Shown: piece after piece, positions 50,449 through 58,485 of the stretch
Position numbering within the stretch: the stretch's first letter is position 1
Layout: each line of letters opens with the position of its first letter
From: an uncultured Rubrobacteraceae bacterium
GTDB lineage: Bacteria; Actinomycetota; Rubrobacteria; Rubrobacterales; Rubrobacteraceae
NCBI GenBank assembly: GCA_902806085.1
Contig: CADCVH010000084.1
Span: forward strand, 1-64,000
Length of the DNA: 64,000 nt
Direction of reading: 5' to 3'
Position numbers and translations under genes: made by a program
The notes under the pieces: model-generated
Databases searched by the model: none
The model's input: the letters and a program-made list of their open reading frames with translations, nothing else
Told to the model about the DNA's origin: nothing

Positions 50449-52125
50449 ATGTTGTCGGACATAGAGATCGCGCAGCGGGCGGACCTCAGGCGCATCACCG
50501 AGGTGGCGGAGGAGAAGCTCGGGATCGGGGAGGAGCATCTCGACCCGTACGGCCACTACAAGGCCAAGCTCTCGCTTGACTTCGTCAGGTCCCTGGATGG
50601 GAGGCCCGACGGCAAGTTGATCCTCGTCAGCGGCATCAGCCCGACGCCCCCTGGCGAGGGGAAGACGACGACCACCGTAGGTCTTGGGGACGCGCTCAAC
50701 CGGATCGGGAACACGGCGATAACCTGCATAAGGGAGCCCTCGCTCGGCCCCGTCTTCGGCATCAAGGGCGGGGCCGCGGGCGGGGGGTACGCGCAGGTCG
50801 TCCCGATGGAGGACATCAACCTGCACTTCACGGGCGACTTCAACGCCATAGCCCTGGCGAACAACCTTCTCGCCGCGCTTATAGACAACCACGTCCACCA
50901 GGGCAACGACCTCGGGCTGGATCTGCGCCGCATAGTGTGGAAGCGCGTGATGGACATGAACGACAGGGCGCTGCGCGACATAGTAGTGGGGCTCGGGGCC
51001 ACGACCAACGGGTTCCCGCGGGAGGACGCCTTCGACATCGTCGTCGCCTCGGAGGTCATGGCGATACTCTGCCTGGCGACCTCGCTAGAGGACCTCAAGG
51101 AGCGGCTGGGGAACATAGTAGTGGGCTACACAAGGGACGAGAGGCCGGTGGAGGCGCGCGAGCTCAACGCCCACGGCGCCATGGCGGTGCTCCTCAGGGA
51201 CGCCATAAAGCCCAACCTCGTGCAGACGCTCGAAAACAATCCCGCCTTCGTCCACGGCGGGCCCTTCGCCAACATCGCCCACGGCTGCAACTCCGTCATG
51301 GCGACCAAGACGGCGCTCAAGCTCGCCGACTACGTCCTCACGGAGGCCGGCTTCGGCGCCGACCTCGGGGCGGAGAAGTTCGTGGACATAAAGTGCCGGA
51401 TGAGCGGGTTGCGCCCTTCGATGGTCGTGCTCGTGGCGACCATCCGGGCGCTCAAGTTCCACGGCGGCGCCGAGCTCGGGGAACTCGAACGCGAGGACCT
51501 CGGGGCTCTCGAGGGCGGGCTGGCGAACCTGGAGCGCCACATCAACAACGTCAGGAACCAATTCGGGTTGCCGTGCGTGGTGGCGATCAACCGCTTCCCC
51601 TCGGACACGGAGGCGGAGATCTCGCTGCTCGAAGACGGCGTCGCGCACCAGGGGGCGAGGGTCGTGCTCACGAACCACTGGGCCGAGGGGGGCGCCGGGG
51701 CCGAGGAGCTGGCCCACGCCGTCGTGGAGACCGTGGAGACCGTGCCCGCGCGCTTCAGGTTCGTCTACGACGACGACGAGAGCCTCTGGGACAAGATCTC
51801 GGCGGTGGCGACCAAGATCTACGGCGCCAGCGAGGTGGTGGCGGATACGCGCGTGCGGCGTCAGATCCGCAAGTTCCAGGAGGACGGGTACGGCCGCTAC
51901 CCGGTGTGCATCGCCAAGACCCAGTACTCGTTCTCGACGGACCCCTCGCTGCGGGGGGCCCCGTCCGGCCACGTGCTCCCGATACGCGAGGTGCGGCTCT
52001 CGGCCGGGGCTGAGTTCGTCGTCGCCGTGTGCGGGGACATCATGACCATGCCCGGGCTGCCCAAGTCGCCGGCCTCCGAACGCATAGACCTCGGCAAGAA
52101 CGGGGAAGTGATCGGGCTGTTCTAG
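50449..52125 (+). CDS. fhs: formate-tetrahydrofolate ligase
   Basis: 558 residues, usual length. P-loop-like [21 protein letters not shown], then [36 protein letters not shown] and [18 protein letters not shown]. Makes 10-formyl-THF from formate, THF and ATP; the reverse direction releases formate. Ribosome site GGGGTGGGGAG before ATG. Followed by 5-formyl-THF cyclo-ligase, so this is a folate one-carbon unit, and the amine catabolic cluster 5 kb downstream is a likely source of its C1 units. Confidence 0.97.
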   Translation: MLSDIEIAQRADLRRITEVAEEKLGIGEEHLDPYGHYKAKLSLDFVRSLDGRPDGKLILVSGISPTPPGEGKTTTTVGLGDALNRIGNTAITCIREPSLGPVFGIKGGAAGGGYAQVVPMEDINLHFTGDFNAIALANNLLAALIDNHVHQGNDLGLDLRRIVWKRVMDMNDRALRDIVVGLGATTNGFPREDAFDIVVASEVMAILCLATSLEDLKERLGNIVVGYTRDERPVEARELNAHGAMAVLLRDAIKPNLVQTLENNPAFVHGGPFANIAHGCNSVMATKTALKLADYVLTEAGFGADLGAEKFVDIKCRMSGLRPSMVVLVATIRALKFHGGAELGELEREDLGALEGGLANLERHINNVRNQFGLPCVVAINRFPSDTEAEISLLEDGVAHQGARVVLTNHWAEGGAGAEELAHAVVETVETVPARFRFVYDDDESLWDKISAVATKIYGASEVVADTRVRRQIRKFQEDGYGRYPVCIAKTQYSFSTDPSLRGAPSGHVLPIREVRLSAGAEFVVAVCGDIMTMPGLPKSPASERIDLGKNGEVIGLF

Positions 52126-52163
52126 AAGGCGCTCGCCGTTGTGCGGATCGTAGGAGGCCGGAT

Positions 52164-52805
52164 ATGGTCGAGGTTTCGGGATCGTCGGACAACTCGAAGC
52201 AGGCGCTGAGACGCCGGGTGCTCGGCCGGCGGGATGCCATGGGCGAGGCCGAGCACCGGGAGTCGAGCCAGACTATCGTCGGGAAGGTCCTGTCTCTTGA
52301 GGCCTACCGGCGGGCCGGCGTGGTGATGGCCTACGCGGGCTTCGGCAGCGAGGTGCGGACCGAACCGTTCCTGCGCTCCGTGCTGGAGGCCGGAAAGAGG
52401 CTGGTGCTCCCCAGGGTGAACCGGGAGAGGGGGGCGCTCGACCTCTATGAGGTGAGGGACCTCGCGCGGGACCTGGAGGCCGGGGTCTGGGGGATAAACG
52501 AGCCGAAGGCGGACCCGCATGCGGCCGCGGACCTCGGCGCCGTTGACCTCGCGCTGATCCCCGGGGTGGCCTTCGACGCGCGCGGAGGACGGCTGGGCCA
52601 CGGGGCGGGGTACTACGACAAGCTGCTGGGCGGCGCCGGCGGGCTCCCGCCCCTGGTCGCCGGGGCCTTCGAGGTCCAGGTGGTGGACGAGCTTCCCCTC
52701 GACCCGCACGACGTTTTGGTGGACCTGATCCTGACGGAGAAGGCCAGCTACCCGCCGGGCGCGCTGGAGGTGCTGCCCGGTTCCGGGGCGGGGTCGGACC
52801 CATGA
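52164..52805 (+). CDS. 5-formyltetrahydrofolate cyclo-ligase
   Basis: 213 residues. N-terminal helix KQALRRRVLGRRDAM, FGSEVRTEPFLRSVLEAGKRLVLPRV, DLALIPGVAFDARGGRLGHGAGYYDKLL (the family signature), and a C-terminal strand VVDELPLDPHDVLVDLILTEK. Converts 5-formyl-THF to methenyl-THF with ATP, rescuing the storage folate. ATG at 52164 with AGGAGG upstream. Stop overlaps the ATG of a 31-codon ORF. Confidence 0.92.
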   Translation: MVEVSGSSDNSKQALRRRVLGRRDAMGEAEHRESSQTIVGKVLSLEAYRRAGVVMAYAGFGSEVRTEPFLRSVLEAGKRLVLPRVNRERGALDLYEVRDLARDLEAGVWGINEPKADPHAAADLGAVDLALIPGVAFDARGGRLGHGAGYYDKLLGGAGGLPPLVAGAFEVQVVDELPLDPHDVLVDLILTEKASYPPGALEVLPGSGAGSDP

Positions 52806-52897
52806 CCGTGGCGACGCTCCTTGAGAACACGGTGGACGCGGCCGAAGGACTCTTCTATAAACGGGCCGCCAGGGGCATGTTCAACCAGCTTCTCTAG
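52802..52897 (+). CDS. short ORF coupled to cyclo-ligase, 31 residues, unknown
   Basis: ATG forms an ATGA overlap with the cyclo-ligase stop; TAG at 52895-52897 overlaps the end of the convergent membrane gene. The peptide has an amphipathic helix pattern (LLENTVDAAEGLFYKRAARGMFNQLL). No homologue recognised; may be chance. Confidence 0.35.
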   Translation: MTVATLLENTVDAAEGLFYKRAARGMFNQLL

Positions 52898-53178
52898 CGG
52901 CCCGTCCCGAAGGTCTTGTACCGGTGCAGGGCCCACCTGTACGCGTCCAGCACGCTGAGCATGTAGACGAAGATGCCGCCGGAGTAGCGCCCGATAACGG
53001 AATGCCCCGGCGTGGTGAGGTTGTAGGTCACGATCGCCAGCAGAATGACGTAGAAGACGAACATCAGGCCGCGGGTGGGCATCCGGTTGGCGACCTGGCC
53101 CATCCCGGGCAGCAAGAGGGCTACGAGGAGGACCAGCTTCGGGTTCGGTGGCCTCCGCGTTTTGGCCTCTTCTTTCAA
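52894..53178 (-). CDS. small membrane protein, unknown
   Basis: 94 residues. Basic N-terminus (KEEAKTRRPPNPK), helix LVLLVALLLPGMGQVAN with the PGMGQ turn, helix GLMFVFYVILLAIVTYNLT, and a third weaker segment. Resembles short DUF-type TM2-like proteins whose start motif is LLPGxGQ. TTG at 53178 overlaps the upstream stop (TTGA). Function unknown. Confidence 0.65.
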   Translation of the reverse strand: MKEEAKTRRPPNPKLVLLVALLLPGMGQVANRMPTRGLMFVFYVILLAIVTYNLTTPGHSVIGRYSGGIFVYMLSVLDAYRWALHRYKTFGTGR

Positions 53179-53846
53179 CGCTCTTCACCGTTCTCGGACC
53201 CGGCGAAGGCGTCCCCGATCCCGACCAGGGCGCCCAGGACCGGGGCGAGCCGCTCCTCCGTGAGCGCGACCCGGCCTAGGTCGGCCCGGCGGGTCACCCG
53301 GTAGAGGGCCTGATCGCTCTCGGCCAGCCGGTTCACCAGGCGCACGCCGCGCCCGGTGACGAGCACGTCCTTGGTATCCGGGTCCGCTATGAACGGCAGG
53401 AACGGTTTGAAAGCCGATACGGGCGGTCCCTCCGCCGGGTTCGGGCTGGCGACGCGGACGTGCTCCGGCCAGTCGGCGTCCAGGGGCAGGTCGTGCCGGT
53501 AGTCGCCGTTGGGGGAGAAGAATTCCGTGCCGGCGGGACGCAGCAGGATGTCAAGCGGGGCCGCCACGTCCAGCGGCCGGTGGTGGGTCGATACGAGCCA
53601 CAGCACGGGCAGCTTGCGGAAGGTCAGGGAGTCAACCATCGGCTCCAGCTTGATCCTGTACCCCCTGTACCCACCGGTCAGCGTCGGGTAGTTGATGCCG
53701 TCCTGGCGCACCTGCGCGCCGGTGAAGAGGTGCTCCACCTCGTCGAAGAGCCCGCCCCTCTCGTGTTTCACCTTGCGGACGTGGCGCGCCTGGAGAAAGA
53801 CGAGGAGGCCGAGGCCGGCGAAAAGGCAGACGAGGAGCAGGCTCAT
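53175..53846 (-). CDS. hypothetical protein with N-terminal membrane helix
   Basis: 223 residues. One helix at 1-20 (LLLVCLFAGLGLLVFLQARHV), then a soluble region: LTGGYRGYRIKLEPMVDSLTFRKLPVLWLVSTHHRPL, ILLRPAGTEFFSPNGDYRH, RGVRLVNRLAESDQALYRVTRRADLG. Not recognised. ATG at 53846 begins the helix. Cotranscribed with the UspA gene and, by a TTGA overlap, with the 94-residue gene. Confidence 0.65.
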   Translation of the reverse strand: MSLLLVCLFAGLGLLVFLQARHVRKVKHERGGLFDEVEHLFTGAQVRQDGINYPTLTGGYRGYRIKLEPMVDSLTFRKLPVLWLVSTHHRPLDVAAPLDILLRPAGTEFFSPNGDYRHDLPLDADWPEHVRVASPNPAEGPPVSAFKPFLPFIADPDTKDVLVTGRGVRLVNRLAESDQALYRVTRRADLGRVALTEERLAPVLGALVGIGDAFAGSENGEER

Positions 53847-53851
53847 CGGGG

Positions 53852-54280
53852 CTAGCGCACGACCGTCACCGGGCAGGCGGCCTGGATGACGACGCCCCTG
53901 GCGACGGAGCCGATCAGGGCTCCTACCAGGCCCGTGCGGCCGGCCGAGCCCACGACGATGTGGTCGCACCCCTCGGACCGCGCGAAGGACACTATCGTCT
54001 CAGCCACGTTCCGGCCCTCGGCCTCGTGCAGGCTGAAGTCGGCGCCCGCCGCTTCGGCGACCTCGCGGGCGTGGTCGAGCTCGCCCCGGATCTGGGCCTG
54101 GGCGGCCCCGAGCTCCTCGGAGTTCCAGCCGGCCGTGGTCCTGAGCCTCTCCTCCGTCACGGTGTTGACCACCACGAAGGCGACGTGGGCGCCGCACTGC
54201 CGCGCGAGGGGGGCGGCAAAGTCCACCGCCGCTCTCGCGCTGTGCGAGCCGTCCGTCGCGCAGAGTATCTTCTCGATCAT
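53852..54280 (-). CDS. universal stress protein (UspA family)
   Basis: 142 residues, single domain. KILCATDGSHSARAAVDFAAPLA at the start and the ATP-binding loop VVGSAGRTGLVGALIGSVARGVV near the end (G-2x-G-9x-S). Cytosolic nucleotide-binding protein. It follows the APC permease by 15 bases; Usp proteins often accompany transporters and may regulate them. Confidence 0.9.
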   Translation of the reverse strand: MIEKILCATDGSHSARAAVDFAAPLARQCGAHVAFVVVNTVTEERLRTTAGWNSEELGAAQAQIRGELDHAREVAEAAGADFSLHEAEGRNVAETIVSFARSEGCDHIVVGSAGRTGLVGALIGSVARGVVIQAACPVTVVR

Positions 54281-54295
54281 CTGGCGGGCTCCGGG

Positions 54296-55729
54296 TCAGT
54301 AGCCTTTGGGCCGGGGCAGGGGTGCCGTGAACTGCGCGCCGCGCTTGACGTACTTGTACCGGCGCACGACGAACCAGATCGAGGCCAGGAAATAGAACGC
54401 CAGGATGGAGAGCAACACCGTGCCGTACCCCAGGAAGGTCGCGAAGAAGACCAGCGCCGCGAGGATCCCCAGCGCCAGGGCCGGCAGGGGGTGGAAGGGC
54501 AGCACGTAGCCCCGGCGCACGGACCCGAGCGGCCACAGCCTCCTGAACCTGAAAAAGTTCGGGACCATAAAGCTGTACCCCAGCAAGCCGGAGAGGATCG
54601 AGAACGTGATGACCGTGGAGAGCAGCGTCGGGTTGTTGAGCAGCACCGGCAGGATGGCGAAGGCGATGGCGACGGGTATCAGGAAGACTATCGCCCTGAA
54701 GGGGGTCCTGTAGCGGGGGTGCACCGCGCCGAACCACGCCGGCAGGTAGCGGTCGCGCCCCATCGAGAACCACGCCCTCGAGGCGTCGTTGATGCACCCG
54801 TTGGCCGAGGCGAGCGTGGCGCACAGGGTGCCCAACAGCAGCAGCACTACCAGCACGCCGCTGTCGGCCACCCGGGCCACGTCGAAGAGCGGCGTGATGG
54901 CGGTGCCGAGGTACTGCCAGGGCAAGAGGCCCGCCGCCACGTACCAGGTCAGGGTCGCCGCGATGATGAGCGTCACGATCCCCGCCATGCTCCCGAGCGG
55001 GATCGACCTCGAGGCGGACCGGCATTCTTCCGCAGCCTGCGCGGTGCCCTCTATCCCGAGGTAGTACCACATGCCGAACTGGAAGGCGGCTATGACCCCG
55101 ATCCAGCCGTAAGGAAGCCCGTTGGCGACCTCGCCGGTCAGCCCGCCGAGGAACATGTTCGCCCCGGGGTTCCAGCCCCGGATGCCGATGAAGAGCGCGA
55201 TGATGGTCAGGAACGCGAACGCGGTTATGACGAAGTTGATCGAGAGGCTCGTGAAAACGCCCCGGTAGTTCAAAAAGGCGAGAGCCACGATGGCGAGCGT
55301 GGCGAACGGGTAGGCGCTCAACCCTTGCGAGCTGCCCAGCAGCCCCGAGAGCTCGGTGAGCAGGTAGCTGAGAACGTTGGCGTTGGCCGCCTCGAGCATG
55401 GTGTAGGCCATCGTGAGGTACAGGCCCACGTTGAAGGCCATGAGCGGGCCTATGGTGTGCTTGGCTTGGGCGTACTGGCCGCCCGCCGCCGGTATGGTCG
55501 ACGTGATCTCGGAGTTGATCATGACGAGCGAGGTGTACAGCAGCCCGACCACCCACGCGGCTATGAGCGAACCGTACATCCCGCCCTTCTCGACGGTGAA
55601 GTTCCACCCCATGAACTCCCCGACGAGCACGATCCCGACCCCGAGCGCCCAGATGTGCACCGGGGAGAGGACCTTGAGCAACGACAGGTGCTCCTCCCGG
55701 CGGGCCGGCCCCGGCGCGGCCTCCTGCAT
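54296..55729 (-). CDS. APC superfamily amine/amino acid permease
   Basis: 477 residues with about 12 helices. Helix 1 region LSPVHIWALGVGIVLVGEFMGWNF, then GGQYAQAKHTIGPLMAFNVGLYLTMAY and EGTAQAAEECRSASRSIPLGSM, which most resemble ethanolamine- and amino-acid permeases (EAT/APA type). Proton- or sodium-driven uptake across the membrane. It is divergent, with only small membrane genes between, from the sarcosine-oxidase-type cluster, so a methylated amine or N-methyl amino acid is a plausible substrate (inference). Transcribed after three tiny membrane genes. Confidence 0.85.
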   Translation of the reverse strand: MQEAAPGPARREEHLSLLKVLSPVHIWALGVGIVLVGEFMGWNFTVEKGGMYGSLIAAWVVGLLYTSLVMINSEITSTIPAAGGQYAQAKHTIGPLMAFNVGLYLTMAYTMLEAANANVLSYLLTELSGLLGSSQGLSAYPFATLAIVALAFLNYRGVFTSLSINFVITAFAFLTIIALFIGIRGWNPGANMFLGGLTGEVANGLPYGWIGVIAAFQFGMWYYLGIEGTAQAAEECRSASRSIPLGSMAGIVTLIIAATLTWYVAAGLLPWQYLGTAITPLFDVARVADSGVLVVLLLLGTLCATLASANGCINDASRAWFSMGRDRYLPAWFGAVHPRYRTPFRAIVFLIPVAIAFAILPVLLNNPTLLSTVITFSILSGLLGYSFMVPNFFRFRRLWPLGSVRRGYVLPFHPLPALALGILAALVFFATFLGYGTVLLSILAFYFLASIWFVVRRYKYVKRGAQFTAPLPRPKGY

Positions 55730-55731
55730 CG

Positions 55732-55905
55732 CTACCTCACCCCGCCTTCTTCGTCGTCGGTCGGAACGCGATCGATCTCCACGGCCGTGGTCAGGAAGTC
55801 CTCGTCGTACTCGCGCCCCACCCGGACGAGGTCAGCCACCATCCAGAGGGCTATCCCCGCGCTCAAGACCCACGCGACTATCTCCAACGCACCCCACACG
55901 CTCAC
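55732..55905 (-). CDS. 57-residue single-helix membrane protein
   Basis: GTG at 55905, TAG at 55732-55734. Sequence starts MSVWGALEIVAWVLSAGIALW with one membrane helix, then an acidic tail (EYDEDFLTTAVEIDRV, TDDEEGG). GTGA overlap with the preceding gene's stop, and 3 bases before the permease start: tight coupling. Ribosome site GGAAGGGGG. No family recognised; likely a small permease partner (inference). Confidence 0.7.
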   Translation of the reverse strand: MSVWGALEIVAWVLSAGIALWMVADLVRVGREYDEDFLTTAVEIDRVPTDDEEGGVR

Positions 55906-56324
55906 GTCCTACCCCCTTCCGAAGGGCCGAACTTCTCCTCTATTACCTCTCTGTATTCCTTGAAAGAGAGCCGGTACACGAAGGCCATGTACGCGATTAT
56001 GATCGCCGCCGTGACGACCAGGGAGAGCACGCTAAAAGCGTACTTGTCCGTGCTGGCCCTGTTGGCCGCGACGGAGTCGTTGACCGCCCGCAGGTCGACC
56101 ATGCCGACGTCGATCATCTTCCGGAACTGCTGCTTCTCCGCCGCGGAGATGGGCAACTCGGAGACGGGCCGGGGCCGCGCCTCCTCGCCCCCCGCCGCAC
56201 CGCCGGCCTGCAGGCTGAGGACGTAGGTGCTGACGAAGAGCGTCGCGAAGAGGAGCACCAGGATGAAGACCGCGTCGATGAATTGGCCCCGCAGGCTCTG
56301 CCGGGGCGGTTCGTAGGGCGCCAC
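55902..56324 (-). CDS. membrane protein with two helices, unknown
   Basis: 140 residues: helix near 18-36 (AVFILVLLFATLFVSTYVLS), outer loop with SAAEKQQFRKMIDVGMVDLRAVNDSVAANR, second helix (AFSVLSLVVTAAIIIAYMAFVY), and a cytosolic tail RLSFKEYREVIEEKFG. GTG start lies 1 base after the upstream stop. Not recognised; part of the permease unit. Confidence 0.72.
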   Translation of the reverse strand: MAPYEPPRQSLRGQFIDAVFILVLLFATLFVSTYVLSLQAGGAAGGEEARPRPVSELPISAAEKQQFRKMIDVGMVDLRAVNDSVAANRASTDKYAFSVLSLVVTAAIIIAYMAFVYRLSFKEYREVIEEKFGPSEGGRT

Positions 56325-56325
56325 G

Positions 56326-56676
56326 CTAACGCCCCCTCTCAGCCCGCAGGGCCTCCTTCTGTTGCCGGTTCCTGTCCAGGTTGAGGAGGTCCTCCCGGTA
56401 GATGAACTCTTTGTCCTTGTAGTAACTGCGGATCATGGCGACCATCGAGGCCGTGTTGAAGACCCCGAGGACCAGGAGCGAGAGGATCAAGGCCACCGAC
56501 ACCGCCGCCGACGGCACCGATGGCCTCACGGCGAAGTAGGTGAACAGCAGCACGACCCACATCGCCACGGTGAAACCCACGGCGATCATCCTGTCCCGGC
56601 TCGCCATGGTGTCGATCCTGGAGCCCATGGACCCCGTCGCCGAAACCTCGGACCTGGACCTTACCGACCCGGCCAT
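56326..56676 (-). CDS. membrane protein with two helices, first gene of permease unit
   Basis: 116 residues. Hydrophilic start, helix MIAVGFTVAMWVVLLFTYFAV, helix AAVSVALILSLLVLGVFNTASMVAMI, then a charged tail YYKDKEFIYREDLLNLDRNRQQKEA. ATG at 56676 has GGAGGAGAGG upstream; longer in-frame starts have no ribosome site. Promoter in the 270-base divergent region. Function unknown. Confidence 0.72.
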   Translation of the reverse strand: MAGSVRSRSEVSATGSMGSRIDTMASRDRMIAVGFTVAMWVVLLFTYFAVRPSVPSAAVSVALILSLLVLGVFNTASMVAMIRSYYKDKEFIYREDLLNLDRNRQQKEALRAERGR

Positions 56677-56746
56677 ATGCCTCTCCTCCCCCGGTCCCAC
56701 CCGGCGGTCGAAACGTTCCCCTATCCCCAGACCCGGGGCCACTAAA

Positions 56747-56763
56747 GGTAAACAAAAGTTACC
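56747..56763. promoter_or_regulatory. inverted repeat in divergent promoter region
   Basis: GGTAA (56747-56751), 7 bases, TTACC (56759-56763), 70 bases upstream of the permease unit. Short; possible operator. Confidence 0.3.
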
Positions 56764-56876
56764 CGGGTTCAACAACGCCACAGCCTAATACAAAGCAAAA
56801 TGTGATTCAAGACTCAGTTTGGCCCGGGCCCCAAGGCGGTCGGCGGGCGACGTTGGTTTATCTACAGGAAATTAAA

Positions 56877-56905
56877 TTGCAACACATGAACTGCTGGGCT
56901 ATGAT
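56877..56905 (+). promoter_or_regulatory. promoter of the sarcosine-oxidase-type operon
   Basis: TTGCAA (56877-56882), 17-base spacer, TATGAT (56900-56905). Both hexamers are near consensus with ideal spacing; transcript start about 56912, 36 bases before the first ATG, which has GGGGGAAGG upstream. Confidence 0.65.
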
Positions 56906-56947
56906 GGCGGGCGGGTAAAAGAGAAGAGGCAGACGGGGGAAGGTGGC

Positions 56948-58189
56948 ATGCCTTACCGGCTCATAAAGTACGGGTTGAGTTCCAAGCATCCGGACAAGCG
57001 GATGTTCAGGGAGCCGTCGGGGCTCAAGGAGAGTTACGAGGCGGTGATCATCGGGGCGGGGGGGCACGGGCTCGCCGCGGCCTACTACCTGGCGCGCGAC
57101 TACGGCATAACGGACGTTGCGGTGTTGGAGAAGGGGTACATCGGGGCGGGGGGGACGGGCCGGAACACGGCGATCATCCGCTCGAACTACCTCACGCCCG
57201 AGGGCGTGAGGTTCTACGACGAGAGCATCCGGCTGTTCAAGGACCTGTCCAACGACTTCGACCTCAACCTCTTCTACTCCGAGCGCGGGCACTTCACGCT
57301 CGCGCACAGCGACTCCTCGATAAGGACCATGCGTTGGCGGGCCGAGGTCAACAAGCACATGGGGGTCGATTCGGAGTACGTGGAGCCCGAGGACGTGAAG
57401 GCGGCGTGCCCCCCGATAGACCTGACGTGCGGGGGTGACGCCCCGATCATGGGCGCGCTCTACCACCCGCCGGGCGCCATCGCCAGGCACGACGCCGTGG
57501 CGTGGGGCTACGGGGCCGGCGCCGACGAACGGGGCGTGGAGATCCACCAGGGCACCGAGGTCACGGGCATAGACGTCAAGAGCGACCGGGTCGTCGGGGT
57601 GCGCACCAACAAGGGTTACGTAAAGACGGAGAAGGTTCTCTCGGCGGTGGCCGGGTGGACGCCCTCGATCGCGGACATGGTCGGGCTGCGCACGCCGCTC
57701 ACGGTCAGGCCTTTGCAGGCCTGCGTGACCGAGCCGCTGAAGCCTTTTCTCGACAAGATCATGGTCTCGGGCAGCCTGCACGTGTACGTGAGCCAGTCCT
57801 CCCGCGGGGAGCTCGTTATGGGCGGGTCGACCGACCCGTACGAGCTGAACTCGATGCGCTCCACGCTGGAGTTCGCCGAGGGGCTCTCCGGGCACATGCT
57901 CGACCTGTTCCCGTTCCTGTCGAACGTGAAGATCCTGCGCGTGTGGGCGGGGTTGTGCGACATGACGCCGGACTTCGCCCCGATCATGGGCAGGACGCCG
58001 GTCGACGGGTTTTACATCGACGCCGGGTGGGGGACCTGGGGCTTCAAGGCGACCCCCGTCAGCGGCAAGACGATGGCCCAGACCGTCGCCACCGACAAGG
58101 AGCCCGAGCTTATCGACGCCTTCAGGCTCTCCCGCTTCGAGGACCTGGAGTTGACCGGCGAAAAGGGCGCCGCGTCGGTGGGGCACTAG
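56948..58189 (+). CDS. soxB: sarcosine oxidase beta / N-methylglutamate dehydrogenase subunit A-type flavoprotein
   Basis: 413 residues. FAD motif AVIIGAGGHGLAAAYYLARD (about 32-51), GGTGRNTAIIRSNYLTP, and ARHDAVAWGYGAGADERGVEI (about 180), whose His is the covalent FMN site in heterotetrameric sarcosine oxidase. C-terminal GWGTWGFKATPVSGKTMA. Oxidises an N-methyl amine, giving the methylene group to THF via the alpha subunit. First gene of a BDAG cluster. The same order and proteins make N-methylglutamate dehydrogenase (MgdA), so substrate is open. Confidence 0.92.
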   Translation: MPYRLIKYGLSSKHPDKRMFREPSGLKESYEAVIIGAGGHGLAAAYYLARDYGITDVAVLEKGYIGAGGTGRNTAIIRSNYLTPEGVRFYDESIRLFKDLSNDFDLNLFYSERGHFTLAHSDSSIRTMRWRAEVNKHMGVDSEYVEPEDVKAACPPIDLTCGGDAPIMGALYHPPGAIARHDAVAWGYGAGADERGVEIHQGTEVTGIDVKSDRVVGVRTNKGYVKTEKVLSAVAGWTPSIADMVGLRTPLTVRPLQACVTEPLKPFLDKIMVSGSLHVYVSQSSRGELVMGGSTDPYELNSMRSTLEFAEGLSGHMLDLFPFLSNVKILRVWAGLCDMTPDFAPIMGRTPVDGFYIDAGWGTWGFKATPVSGKTMAQTVATDKEPELIDAFRLSRFEDLELTGEKGAASVGH

Positions 58190-58206
58190 GGGGGTTAGGG
58201 GGAGAG

Positions 58207-58485
58207 ATGAAGATACTGAACTGCCCGATAAACGGCCCGCGGCCCGTCCAGGAGTTCGTCTTCGGCGGGGAGCTGCGGGAGATGCCGGACCCGGACGCCG
58301 CCACGGACGCCGAGTGGACCGACTACGTGTACAACCGCAACGGGTCGCCCGGCCCGAGGCGCGAGTGGTGGTACCACCTCGCGAGCGGCACCTGGTTTAT
58401 AGCCGAGCGCGACACCGGCACCAACGACGTGAAGAAGACCTACCTGTACGGGGACGAGATCCGGGACGAGGTGGAGCATGGCTAG
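58207..58485 (+). CDS. soxD: sarcosine oxidase delta / N-methylglutamate dehydrogenase subunit B-type
   Basis: 92 residues. LNCPINGPRPVQEFVFGGE near the start and REWWYHLASGTWFIAERDTGTNDV near the end. In classical SoxD the zinc is held by CxxC plus HxxxC; here the second Cys is Asn (CPING) and the HxxxC pair is HLASG, so two of four ligands are absent. This zinc-poor form, in my recollection, is the one seen with N-methylglutamate-type clusters. Overlaps the next gene by 8 bases. ATG with GGGGGAGAG upstream. Confidence 0.85.
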   Translation: MKILNCPINGPRPVQEFVFGGELREMPDPDAATDAEWTDYVYNRNGSPGPRREWWYHLASGTWFIAERDTGTNDVKKTYLYGDEIRDEVEHG

